From Chionoecetes opilio (Eukaryota > Arthropoda > Malacostraca > Decapoda > Majidae), in assembly GCA_016584305.1 (NCBI GenBank), contig JACEEZ010016532.1, forward strand, positions 85,587 through 149,586: a stretch of DNA of 64,000 nucleotides, read 5' to 3'. The position numbers were made by a program, and so were the translations under genes. This document shows positions 10,997-21,837 of this stretch, in pieces (position 1 is the stretch's first letter; each line of letters starts with the position of its first letter). The notes under the pieces were generated by a model. The model worked only from the letters and a program-made list of their open reading frames with translations. It was not told where the DNA came from and searched no databases.

Positions 10997-13900
10997 ATGG
11001 GAGGCATAGGTCTTCAAGATATAAGGGAAGACCCAGTGTTAGAAAAAAGGAACCAAGGGAAGGGTGTAGAAACTCTATGCGATTTGGATGCATTAATGTC
11101 AGGGTTGGGGGGTAGGCAATTAGAGGACATTGCCGGGGAATTAAGTGAATGGGGTTTTGATGTAGTAGGCGTCACGGAATCCCACCTTAGGGAGAGGATA
11201 AATGTAAGAACAGGGGTATCACCTTAAAAATAAGGGTAGAAGCAAGAATCCTAGAAAAGGGGGCGGGGTGGGGGTTATCGTCAGGCAGGATGCAGGTATA
11301 GATGTTGAGGAGCTAGATGTAGGAACCTGTGAGGCAAGTGAAGATATTTTTGCTGCTAGATTAGAGTACAAAGAAGAGGAGAAAAAGGGGACGATCATCT
11401 TAGTAGTCTGCTATATGACAGTCGAAGGGAGAGGGGCTAGTATAGAAAATGAAAGGAAATATAACAAGATTAGTAGATTACTAGCAGAACACAGACAGGA
11501 ACAGATAATAGTTATGGGGGACATGAATGGACACATAGGTATACTAGGGGAGGAGGTAAATGGTAATGGGATACTACTCTTAAATTTTGTTGAGGCTAAC
11601 GAGTTAGAAATCCTAAATACGACAATGGCAGAGGGTAGAGTAACATGGGCAGAGAGAGGGAGGGAATCAGCTATAGATTATGTGCTAGTAAATGAAAATG
11701 CCAGGAAGATGGTGAAGGATATGTGGATAGATGAGGAGGGTCTGTAGATATAAATAGTGACCACAACATGATAGTCTTAAACTATACAAGTAAAAAACAA
11801 AGGGAGAATGAAAAGGAGAGAAATGCAGAACAAAGATGGGACATTAGACAGGCAAATTGGGAACATTTTAGGAGGGACTTGAAACAGGTAGTTTGGAAGG
11901 AGGAAAGGGGGGTGGATGAAATGAACCAGAGTCTGTGGGAGACAATAGATGGAATAGCTAGGAGAAGGGTAGGTAGAGTGAAGCAAAGAGCCGGAGAAAA
12001 AGTGCAATAGGTGGTGGAATAGTGAGATTAAGAGGACGAGGAAGGAAAGAAAGGAGCAGAACAGGGCACGAAAGAGACTCCAAAAGGAAGTAGATGGAGA
12101 TAGAGGAAGGTTAGAGTATGAGGAGGCATGGGATAGGTATAAGAAAAAACAGAGAGAAGTAAAAGCGCTTATTAGGAAGGCTAGGGCAGACATGGAGAGG
12201 GAAATTGTAGAGGAACTAAGGGAGAAGGGTGAGGAAGGGGGTAGGGATTGGTATACTTTTCTTAGAGGAGAGGAAGACAGGGAGCAACCGTGCGTAGATG
12301 AAATTTTAGTGGGAGACGAAGTGGTGAAAGGACCTGAGGGTATTAAGAGGGAGATCAAGAAGTTTTGGGAGGAGGTGGGGGGCATGACTGAGCAGGTAGA
12401 ATTAGGTGAGGTAAATATAGGAAGTGAAAGGAAGATAGATGAGGGAATGGATGAACATTTCAGTAAGGAAGAAATAAGGAGTTACCTAAAAAAGCTGAAA
12501 AATAGGAAAGCAGCAGGCAGGGATGGTATACCAACGAATTGTATAAAGAAGGGGTGAGGGTATGGTGGATGGGTTGTATAGGCTTTTTAGGCAGATTTGG
12601 CAAAATAAGAGAGTCCCAAGGAAATGGAATGAGGTAGGGTTACTCTATTACACAAGGGAGGGCACAAAAGTAGAAAGCTCTTGAAAAATTACCGACCAAT
12701 AGCAGTAATGGATACGGTGGGAAAGATATTCAGTGGGTTACTAAATGGTAGGATTAGTGAATGTTGTGAGAGAAATAGAGTAATGGGGGAGGAACAGAAT
12801 GGTTTTCGCAAGGATAGGAGAGGTGAGGACAACATGTTCGTAGTCAGTTCAGTGATAGAGAAAATGAATAGAATGGGTGGGAAGACATACCTTGCATTCC
12901 TTGACATTGAAAAGGCTTATGATAGGGTCAATAGGGGTTTGCTTTGTAGACTACTGTCTAGGATTGGGATTAGTGACAGAATAGTCAGCATAATAAATAG
13001 TATGTATGAGGACACACGGGCAGTGTACAGGCTTGGGGACATAGAGACAGAGTGGGTAGGTAGTCGAAGAGGGGTTAGGCAGGGCTGCGTGTTATCACCG
13101 TTACTTTTTGGCTTATATACAGAGGAATTAGCAATTAGGTTGAGAAATTCAGGCTATGGGATAAGGGTTGGGGAGGAAAAATTGAGCAGTTTACTATATG
13201 CTGACGACATAGTTGTCATGAGTGAGGACAGTGGAGAACTTCAGGAGATGTTACATATAGTCGCACAGTATGGGAGGGATTTTGGTATGAAATTTAACAG
13301 TGAGAAAAGTCAGGTCCTGGTTATAAATGGAGAGGCAGCAGATGAGGGTAGGAGTTGGGAAATGGGAGACCTGAGGATAGGGCGCACCGAGTCATATAAA
13401 TACCTAGGTATCACGGTAGATGGGAAGGGAGCAGATAGGACGAAACAGGATAAAATAGGAAAAGCAAATCAGTGGGTGGGAAGGCTTGGTAGTGTAGCAA
13501 GATGTAGGGCAAACAGGTATGAGGTAGTAAGAGGGTTGTGGAAAGGCATGGCAGTACCGAGCCTCATGTATGGGGCAGAGTGTATGAGGTGGACGGTAGG
13601 AGAGCTAGACAAGTTAGAGGTAGTACAGAACAGGGTAGGTAGACTTGCACTAGAGGCAAACAGGTATGTAGCAGTGGAGGCGATCAGGGGAGAGGCAGGG
13701 TGGAGTACCTTTGCGGAGAGAATAGGAAAGTCAGTGCTTAATTACAAAATCAGGCTTAGAAAAATGGATGAAAACAGGTGGGCTCGAAAAGTTTATGAGT
13801 GGATAGGGCAGAGTAGTAAATGGGATAGATCAAGCAGACGGTGGGAGAGGAAATGTGGGTTACAGGGTTTCACAGATAGGATACACCAGTCTAGTGAGGG

Positions 13901-14396
13901 GGAGTTAAAGCGAAAGGTGAAAGACCAAGTTCAGAGGCAGGGCAGGGAGATGTGGAGACAGAGAATGGAGGGTGAGAGTTCTCTGACTTGGTACAAGGGG
14001 AAGACCACACCAAAGTGTGAGGTCTTTTATGATGGTAGCTTGGGGAGTAGTTTAATATTTAAAGCAAGGACTAAATCTCTGGAGGTCAATAGTAGAACAT
14101 ATAGATGGGCAAACGAAGGAAGCAAGATATGTCAAATGTGTATGGGTAGACTAGATGAAACTGTAGATCACCTGGTATTAATGTGTCCAAGGTATGATGA
14201 GGAAAGAGAGCGGCTTATAGCAATAGTGGCACGGGAGGTAGGCGGGGATCAGTGGGATAGAGTGGCAGAGGGGAACATAGATGGGATAATGGAATTTCTT
14301 TTAGGTTTGAGTAGGGTACAGGATACAAATAGAAGAATCATCGAAGGGGTTAAAGTATTTTTAGAAAAGGCTTGGGAAAAAAGAGCAGAGAGTTAG
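10997..14396 (+). pseudogene. LINE ORF2: APE endonuclease plus reverse transcriptase
   Basis: The endonuclease begins around 10997-11227 (VVGVTESHLRE, with the catalytic Glu). It continues at 11268-11747 (MGDMNGHIG and ESAIDYVLVN) and 11768 onward (NSDHNMIVLNY). A linker follows, then the RT entry motif RKAAGRDGIP near 12510. The main RT frame at 12681-14396 (571 codons, open) has KNYRPIAVMD, FLDIEKAYDRVNRG, RRGVRQGCVLSPLLFGLY, the catalytic LYADDIVVMS, ESYKYLGITVDG, and a C-terminal zinc knuckle CQMCMGRLDETVDHLVLMC. Frame changes lie near 11240, 11745, 12010-12190 and 12557-12680. The largest ORF is intact and has all RT catalytic residues, which suggests a fairly young copy. It nicks target DNA and primes cDNA synthesis in active relatives. 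Confidence 0.9.
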
Positions 14397-14493
14397 GGCC
14401 TCATACAAGCCCTGAGGGAGCCAGCCGGAAATTAGGCTTTGAACCGGGTGAAAACCGCGGTTTAGCTCCTCACCTGGAAAGAAGAAGAAGAAG

Positions 14494-15386
14494 ATCTCAC
14501 CAGGCTACCCTTGTAGCCGTCCGAGTGGCTACATCTCACAAATACGCACTGAAACACTGCTCCCTGGGTGAATATTTGTTTGAAAATGTATACCAGTTGT
14601 GATCCTGGGTAAAACATGGTGGCAACATTGAATGTAGAGTAGTAATTAAAGTAGAACAGAACATTTCAAGCGAATGTGCCTTTGCCTAGAACAACTTCCT
14701 ACCCGTATACTGAAACTGATCCCTAGGCGAATAGTTGTTTGACAATATAGTAGTAGTACACGTATACCAATTCTGATCTTGGGTAAAACGTATATATTGT
14801 CAAACAACTATTCACCATGCAGGGAGCAGTGTTTCAGTATAATGGTAGGGTACGTAGTGTTCTAGGCAAGGGTAGATTCGCTTGAAATGTTCTATGTTCT
14901 ACTTTGATTACTACTCTACATTCAATGTTTCCACCACGTTTTACCCAGGATTACAATTGGTATACATTGTCAAACAAATATTCACCCAGGGAGCAGTGTT
15001 TCAGTATAAAGGGTAGGGTAGTATTCTAGGCAAGGGTACATTCGCTTGAAATGTTCTATGTTCTACTTTGATTACTACTCTACATTCAATGTTTCCACCA
15101 CGTTTTACCCAGGATTACAATTGGTATACATTGTCAAACAAATATTCACCCAGGGAGCAGTGTTTCAGTATACGGGTAGGGTAGTATTCTAGGCAAGGGT
15201 ACATTCGCTTGAAATGTTCTATATGTTTCTACTTTGATTACTACTCTACATTCAATGTTTCCACCACGTTTTAAACCCCGGATCACAATTGGTATACATT
15301 GTCAAACAAATATTCACCAGGGAGCAGTGTTTCAGTGCGTATTTGTGAGGTGTAGCTACTCGGACCAAGGGTAGCCTGGTGAGATC
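14494..15386. mobile_element. Foldback element N with internal ~165-bp tandem units
   Basis: The arms GATCTCACCAGGCTACCC (14493 on) and GGGTAGCCTGGTGAGATC (to 15386) are inverted and extend inward for about 80 bp. From about 14790 to 15340 there are four direct units of 163-171 bp, with GTATACATTGTCAAACAA as a marker at 14961, 15124 and 15292. About 1.5 inverted units lie to their left. The left outer arm may have been clipped by the LINE insertion. Superfamily unknown. Confidence 0.75.
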
Positions 15387-15387
15387 G

Positions 15388-16023
15388 CTACAACGGCAAC
15401 GTGTTCTTCCCCAGGATCAACAGACTTGTAGTCTATTAATCCTGTTCTCCCCATCATTTCAACGTGAAACCACGAGACTTAGACAATCACAAGAGAAAAT
15501 TGTGAAGTATGGAGTCAATAGCGTGTGAGAAATGGACAGTATCGCTGCTGAAACAGTACTTGAGAGACAGAGCAGTACCTCATATTGGGGGCAGTTGGGC
15601 TGTGTTGATGTATGGTATTCTTTGTGATAGAGTTGGGGCTGTGTTGATGTAATGGTATTCTTAGTGATGAATGGAAGTGAAAAGATGGTGGTTGTAGTTA
15701 TAAGTATGTCAATTCCACTCATCAGAGCTAAGTAGATGTATACATTATATATTTATAATGTTTATTAAAGAAAACAAAATTACTTTTGGTGCCTTTTACT
15801 TCTTCATAGTACAGGGAAGTTGCGAAGATACAAACAGTTTAGTTCAACCGTGGATGTTTCTACGTCTAACGAATTTTTTTATAGCGAAATAGCTCTTGGT
15901 AAAAAAATAGGTTTGATTCAAGAATCTATATTACTGATACTGTACTACCTTCATTTCTGTTATTGGATTTTTCAATCTATATCATTGCTGGGGCAAACAG
16001 TCTCTCATTCGCCTCTCAAACTC
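15388..16023. other. No gene seen; short tandem duplication
   Basis: I see no coding region or recognisable element. A short imperfect duplication with GGGCTGTGTTGATGTA lies at about 15597-15670. Confidence 0.5.
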
Positions 16024-16165
16024 TCATTTCATAACTTTCACTCTTGCTTGCTCTCCTGAACTTGCTAACTGCATGCTTCCCCTCTTCCAGCAGCCCACTG
16101 CACAAGACTTTCTACACTTGCGCACCCTATTCTGTCCAACTCCCTTATGCAAGTCTTCATTCAGA
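16024..16165 (+). pseudogene. LINE C-terminal fragment
   Basis: The stretch CCTGAACTTGCTAACTGCAT through CCCTATTCTGTCCAACTCCC matches, by eye, the distal part of the LINE at 46995-48130 (about 47890-47985). It is an isolated fragment with no reading frame worth translating. Confidence 0.6.
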
Positions 16166-16357
16166 AAGAGGCCAAAATAAATTAAAAAAGTGGCACAGAC
16201 AAACAAAACACTTAAACACTTGCCTGAATGAACACAAAGGGGCTGCAGGGAAGGGGACTTCAAATAGGATCACATCAGATTATACGTTTTGGGAAAGATG
16301 ACTTTTTCATATGGCATGGGGCAGAGTAAGTTTGATGCATTCAGTTTGTGAACACCA

Positions 16358-17340
16358 TTACTCATTCAGTAGAGGAGGCTCCATGTTGCACATCACTGCT
16401 ACTATGACCATAATTTGGTCTAGTAAGTGCCACAACTTCATATCTATTGTTCGTGACAACAATTTGTAATTTTTCATGCGTTCTATGGCTCGTTCGACAT
16501 GAATGCGTAGTGATGCAATATCCCTGTTTTAGAAATTTCACTTGATTAATATCCTTACGACCACTTTCATCCTTCTTCTGGTAAACGGAGGCATGTGTAA
16601 CTTTGCTTTTTTTGCAAGTAACAAGTCAGCAATATTGAACCCACGATCAACCATTAGGGCATCCCAGGTTCAACTTTATCCAGAAACTCTTTTTCAAACA
16701 TATACCTATCAGAAGTACAGCCTCCATACACATTCGAAACAAAGGAAATCAAGCCTGTTGGTGTGATTCCTACCAAAAGTTTGACAGTATTGTGGTGCTT
16801 ATAATTAGAATATGTTGCAGCTTGTGCAGTGCAATTTTTTGGTTTAACTGTGAAGAAACTCTGTACAGTCTAATATAATCTTGTATCGCTATACTTAGAT
16901 GGATTAGTTCTCAGGAAGATTTTTCCTTACATTTTCAGCTGTTGGATACTTGAGCCATCTTTTGAAGATATCATACAATATGTTTATCCATGTTGTTATT
17001 ACACAGCTAACATGACTTTGGCTAACCCCAAACAGGTCCAGCAAGGACCTCCATTCCATGGCTTCTCTAATATTATGACAGTTATAAGGAATTCATCAAA
17101 TACAGAACTTCTCTTTGATTACCTCGGCTGCTCTGTTTTGACTTATTATTGAATTGCTTAGGCCCTTTCCAATAATTAATCTTTACCACTTCTTCTGAAT
17201 TATCTTAAATATGCCATTCAGTATATTTTTCGATAAAAAAAACAGTATACTTTCTAACAGACTTATCACTCTGCAGAACTTTCTCCTGTGAATGCCTCAC
17301 GAAGCATCTTGTTCTTCTTAGCTGCATTGGCATGGAAGAA
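16358..17340 (-). pseudogene. DDE_Tnp_4 catalytic domain
   Basis: Read on the minus strand from an acceptor-like TTTTTCAG (17341-17348): RSLLDLFGVSQSHVSCV (near 17030), then LILDCTEF (first catalytic Asp, about 16875), then a shift into TVKLLVGITPTGLISF (about 16780), VDRGFNIADLLL (second Asp, about 16645), and SLRIHVERAIERMKNYKLL (Glu, about 16490), ending near 16358 with NMEPPLLNE and a stop. The DCTE, DRGF and HVER motifs are diagnostic of DDE_Tnp_4. At least three frame changes and several stops interrupt it. Confidence 0.85.
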
Positions 17341-17731
17341 CTGAAAAACAAGAAAAATAAAGTTATGGGATAAGATAATGTAATAATAATGTCAGTGTTT
17401 CAGTACAAGAGAAGAGAAGATTGTGGCAAGATGGAAGTAAATACCTGGTAGCCAGTGTTGAGCTTGAAAGGATGTGTATAGAAACTAAAGAGGTGACACA
17501 TAAGGCCTGAAGAAGGGGTATAATGCATAACTCCTGAACAATCTCCCTCACGTAGTTTCTCACTATCAAAGCTTATACCACATATACAACTCAACCTATC
17601 CACCTCCACAGCAATTTATTTCATATATTCTGCAGTCACTCCTTCTGAACCTGCTTTCATTCCATAACCCCTTAACTTTCTTCCAATATGTTTGAAATCA
17701 TACAAAATGGAGTTCAAAGCAAATAACCTAC

Positions 17732-17864
17732 GTTTTATGCGTTTTGGTTTCAGCATGACTGACAGGCTGACTCATCTGCGTCCCAACATCTACTGGTTCA
17801 CCAGAGTTTGTAGTTTTTATGGGAGCTGCAGGGATAGTGTGGTCTGGGTGTGCTTCAGGTATTG
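17732..17864 (-). other. Exon-like block of the THAP/DDE gene
   Basis: The block is preceded by an acceptor-like TTATTTCAG and followed by a donor-like GTAGGT on the minus strand. It encodes a Pro/Thr-rich segment with EPVDVGTQMSQPVS. Similar GTQ-containing linkers occur between the THAP and nuclease domains of related transposases (family knowledge). Confidence 0.5.
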
Positions 17865-18187
17865 CTGAAATAAATAGGAGTTGCATAGTTATAAAACCTG
17901 TCGTGTACAATTTGTTTTGTACAATTTTCTTTTTCCTGGATAGTACAAATTTACAATAATTTTCCTCATAGGATTCCATTACTTTGTTACAATTTGCATA
18001 ACCTTTCCGAGTTTGCCAAGTACCATATTAATTTGTTAATTACACTTTCTTGTAAATGAACTCATAGGGTCCCTGAAATACATTTAGACATACAGACCTA
18101 ACATAACTAGCTAAAAACGTGCATGGATGCGTTCTTGTTGGCTCGTCAGAGTCGTCCTCTGAACTATTAGAAACTGGGGGAGTCTTA

Positions 18188-18395
18188 GGCCCGATTCAAG
18201 AGTCATGATGAATGTCGAGCGTACGAACGACGATCACCTGAGGAAGAGTACCATAAAAGGGATATTTTTCAGAACAAAGAGCAGCGACGACTTTCGTCAC
18301 AGCTCTTCGTTCTGAAAAATATCCCTTTTATGGTACTCTTCCTCAGTCGTTCGTCGCTCGTCGCTGGACCTTCATCATGACTCTTGATACGGGCC
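18188..18395. mobile_element. Palindromic MITE with TTA duplication
   Basis: The ends GGCCCGATTCAAGAGTCA and TGACTCTTGATACGGGCC are inverted. TTA flanks both sides (18185-18187, 18396-18398). The centre is a second, ~36-bp inverted pair (GAAGAGTACCATAAAAGG and its complement). The 3-bp TTA target and the GGCCC terminus fit PIF/Harbinger-type (Tourist-like) MITEs. Confidence 0.85.
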
Positions 18396-18507
18396 TTAAA
18401 TTTTGTTTATGCGAGTATTGCCATGAAAACCATCAAATGTTTGTTCTTTTTTTTTTGCGAATATTGACATAACTATAATTAATGCATATATACACCTCTA
18501 TCTATCT

Positions 18508-18692
18508 GAGGTATCTCTGACGCCTCGCCCCTCCGGGAGCGTCCCCCAAGGGGATGGCCACAGCAGAGCCTCCACCTCTCTCTATCCAGACATTCCCTCT
18601 TTCTTGTTCTAGCGCTTGGCCTATACTAACACCTCTTTCACACAAGTACTCTTTTACCTTATCCTTCCACCTCATGCACAATAGTTTTTTAC
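18508..18692 (-). pseudogene. LINE C-terminal fragment
   Basis: The frame reads CMRWKDKVKEYLCERGV and ALEQERGNVWIERGG. This resembles the extreme C terminus of RTE-type LINE proteins, which often have a WKDxVK motif. CTATCTAT microsatellite-like DNA (18497-18506) may be its 3' tail. Only about 60 codons are present. Confidence 0.45.
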
Positions 18693-18820
18693 CTGTTTTA
18701 AATGATGACTGTTGCATACTGTTATGAGGGCCAACTTCATCTCTAGTTTCAATGATGATGACTCACCTGCTGGTTCTTTAGGTAGGACATCATCAGCATC
18801 TGGGTGTAGGTCAAGTGTTG
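18693..18820 (-). other. Two exon-like blocks of the THAP/DDE gene, one duplicated
   Basis: 18820-18767 is bounded by TTTCAG and GTGAGT and encodes a short acidic segment. The block ending at 18693 with donor-like GTAAAA repeats the end of the 20890 exon (GTATGCAACAGTCATCAT against GTATGCAACAGTTATCAT). An exon end is therefore present twice, about 2.2 kb apart. Confidence 0.5.
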
Positions 18821-19362
18821 CTGAAACATAGAAATCATTGCATAGTTATATAACCTATTTTTCCACTGTTAGCTTACATATATTGGTTACGATGCTTAAC
18901 AAAATATTAAAACTAACCCATCCATTTCTCCTTAATATACATTTTGCTTGTAATCTAACCTCATAATTGGGTTCAGTAAATGTGTAACCATATTGTAAAT
19001 CACATTTTTTACTGAAAATCTAACAAGCGAGGCCTGATATTGGCTTTTATGGGGGACAGCTCTTGGCTGCTGCAGATGAAACTGTTTACTCGAATTAGGT
19101 CAACAACCTCAGCCTGGCTCCTCCCAGGCCATCAACAGATATCATAAAGAGACACAATAATTAAGTTAGCACGAAATATGGTTAGGTTAACGTATTCTGT
19201 AAATAGATACGTACTTTAGCTCTATGCCCCTCACTGTGTACTCAGAGCAAACTGTATGTTTGCCCCTCACCATTAGGAAAAGTAAGAAAATTTTATTAAC
19301 ATTTTTTGAAGTAGCATGTTCGTGTTGGCGAGTTTGATCATGATAGAATGTGTTGGTGGTAA

Positions 19363-19655
19363 TAATGGACGAGAGTTTCGCGGTCGTTTTCAGAGACACC
19401 AACTATTTTTTTCTTGGCCTACAATAGGTGCTTGTTCTAATGGTGCTTTTTTTATTTTGCGAAAAAAAAAAAAAATAAAAAAAATAAACTTAACCTAACC
19501 TTATAGGTTTTAATGAAATCTAACCTAACCTTAACCACAAAGTATACTTTTTTTTTTCGCAAAATAAAACTATCTCCATTACAACAAGCACCTATTGTAT
19601 GCCAAGAAATAATATTTGGCGTCTCTGAAAACGACCGCGAAACTCTCGTCCATTA
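19363..19655. mobile_element. Foldback MITE O with TAA duplication
   Basis: The arms TAATGGACGAGAGTTTCG and CGAAACTCTCGTCCATTA are inverted and extend for about 140 bp through A/T-rich DNA. TAA flanks both ends (19360-19362, 19656-19658). The centre has CCTAACCTTA-like pentamers. Probably Harbinger-type by its TAA duplication. Confidence 0.75.
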
Positions 19656-19713
19656 TAACCTGTTTGGTGAGAGTAATACCACAATTAAATGATCATTGGG
19701 GGTGTGGAGCTAA

Positions 19714-20847
19714 GGGACCTGTTTCAAAGCCGTCTGTATGTAAAGGCCTGCGCCTGAGATTGATGACGTCACGGACGGCGTCTGTACGAGGCCACCGAGA
19801 TGACAAGTTTACCTACCTAATTATATGTTTATCAGTATAAAAGATATATTGTTATCTTCGGAAATGTTTGTTCTATAATATTATCAAATAAAAACCCGTA
19901 AAACACATTAAAGAAATGCCATTATGAGACTCAAGAAATACACATGAACTTAAACTCTTCGCCATTTAATATTTTTCTCGAAAACATTTTACATGGAGAA
20001 TATCAATAGAAGCGGAATTTAATTCGCTTTCCATTGCTATATTTTGTTTTCTGATAAATGAATTAGCAGCATGCATAAATTAGCGTTAACTAAATACATA
20101 ACATCATGAAATCGGGTAATTTCGTACCTAATATATGTTTATCAGTATAAAAGATATATTGTTATCTTCGGAAATGTTTGTTCTATAATATTATCAAATA
20201 AAAACCGTAAAACAGACTAAAGAAAGGCCATTATGAGACTCACAAGAAATATGTATGAACTTTAACTCTTCGCCATTTAATATTTTGCTCAAAAACATTT
20301 TACATGGAGAATATCAATAGAAGCGGAATTAATTAGCTTTCCATTGCTATATTTCATTTTCTGCTAAATGAATTAGAACCATACATAAATTAGCGTTAAA
20401 CTAACTAAAAAGATCATGAAATCGGGTAATTTTTCCCGATTGATGATGTTATTTATTTAGTTAACGCTAATGTATGTATGGTTCTAATTCATTTAGCAGA
20501 AAACAAAATATATCAATGGAAAGCTAATTAAATTCCGCTTCTATTGAATTTCTCCATGTGAAATGTTTTCGAGCAAAATATTAAATGGCGAAGAGTTTAA
20601 GTTCATGCATATTTCTTGAGAGTCTCATAATGGCATGTCTTTAGTGTGTTTTACGGGTTTTTATTTGATAATATTATAGAACAAACATTTCCAAAGATAA
20701 CAGTATATCTTATACCGCCCGTACATCCTCACATGCTGAAAGCTCGGCTCCTACTGACTCGCGGAGCAGACTCTGCTACTGACGTCACGTCCATCCCGCT
20801 CTCCCAGACTCAGGCTTTTACATACAGACGGCTTTGCCTGTTTACCC
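19714..20847. mobile_element. Foldback element P with two direct and one inverted ~310-bp units
   Basis: The ends GGGACCTGTTTCAAAGCCG and CGGCTTTGCCTGTTTACCC are inverted and flanked by TAA (19711-19713, 20848-20850). The interior has the block beginning ATATGTTTATCAGTATAA twice in direct orientation (about 19823 and 20134) and a third, inverted copy (about 20430-20715). No coding region. Confidence 0.8.
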
Positions 20848-20889
20848 TAATTAATTCATACTTCCACCTCATTCACAATAATGTCTTAC

Positions 20890-21354
20890 CTTTTAAAGAT
20901 GATAACTGTTGCATACTGTAATGTGGGCCAACTTCATCTCCATTTTCACTGATGATGACTTCAACCACAGCTTCTTGCGGTAGGGCATAAGCAGTAGCAG
21001 GACAAACTAGATCACTGCCACCTGTTACTTGAACATTATTTATTTGCCAGGTATTTGATGGCCTTTTATATGAGTTTCTTACCCCAGTCATTGTAGGCAA
21101 ACTGTTTTGGATCAGGATGCGAAGAGGATGGGCCATTTCCAATCCAGTTAATGAAATGCCTGGAACAGATAGCATGAAATCTTGTAGCCTTCCAGCCTCC
21201 ACTACCGTGACTACGTCGACATCTATCTTCCCATAACTTTCTTTGCTGACGGAAATTTCACCCAGCCTTTGACTTCAACCATACATGGATGTTTCTCTAC
21301 TTTTTTTCTTGAATCAGACTTGCAGTCTGCCACAGCACATACAAACACAGTCAT
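20890..21354 (-). pseudogene. THAP domain and following linker
   Basis: The ATG at 21354 starts MTVFVCAVADCKSDSRKK (first zinc ligands, C-x4-C). After a shift near 21225 the frame reads WEDRCRRSHGSGGWKATR and FHAICSRHF (C-x2-H ligands), then GPSSSHPDPKQF. The C2CH spacing and the ICSRHF block are hallmarks of THAP zinc fingers. A second shift near 21095 enters an open acidic linker ending at a donor-like GTAAGA (20889). One further stop in the THAP frame makes it a pseudogene. Confidence 0.8.
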
Positions 21355-21837
21355 CGTGACGTGCCTGTATGTTATTGTTTACGGACCGGTCGCACAGCTT
21401 AAACTGATAATCGTGCGCCTGGCAGCGTGACAGGCTGCGGCGTAAGGATGCCACCTGTTCATAATGTATGCCATTATTTCAATAGTTATAGACAATGACA
21501 TGTGTTTTCCTTTCATGAGTTGGCTTCATATAGTCTCTTGTTGAATTTCATTGGCATGTCTGTAAGAACTGACTGTTTTAACATTGTAACAGGCCTCACT
21601 ATTGGTATTTGTTAAATATCCTTCTATTTTTTTTTGTTTTCACTCAACGATGAAATTCTTTTATTAATATTAGAGTATGCATATTATGATATACATTGGA
21701 TACTAAAAACTTCATTGAAGTAATGCATCAGCTGATAAACAAAACAATAAAAATGCCTAACTGATTACTTTAAAGCGCCTTGTCCCCATTTCTGAGAGAC
21801 GACACTATGGCCACCTAGCGAAAACTGAGGTGAACTG
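21355..21837. other. No gene seen
   Basis: AT-rich intergenic or leader DNA upstream of the THAP remnant. No element boundary was recognised. Confidence 0.5.

Larger units (their letters stand above)
9771..14493 (+). mobile_element. Nearly full-length LINE with SGNH-type ORF1 and EN-RT ORF2
   Basis: An ORF1 region (9856-10979) is followed by an endonuclease/RT region (10997-14396) and a short 3' end that finishes in a GAA repeat (14477-14493). The layout fits CR1/L2-group non-LTR elements, in which ORF1 carries an esterase-like domain. Several single-base shifts interrupt both ORFs, so the copy is probably inactive. The 5' limit is estimated. Its 3' end abuts the left arm of foldback N. Confidence 0.8.
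16358..21354 (-). pseudogene. THAP plus DDE_Tnp_4 transposase gene remnant, multi-exon
   Basis: A THAP DNA-binding domain at the 5' end (21354-21080) and a DDE_Tnp_4 nuclease at the 3' end (17340-16358) lie in order on the minus strand. Exon-like blocks with plausible splice signals lie between them (20890, 18820-18767, 17864-17732). THAP domains fused to DDE_Tnp_4 occur in DNA transposons of the IS4EU/ISL2EU/Harbinger neighbourhood, where the THAP domain binds the termini. Stops and shifts in both domains mark it as dead. Foldback elements O, P and the 208-bp MITE sit within its introns. Outer TIRs of the parent element were not identified. Confidence 0.75.
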
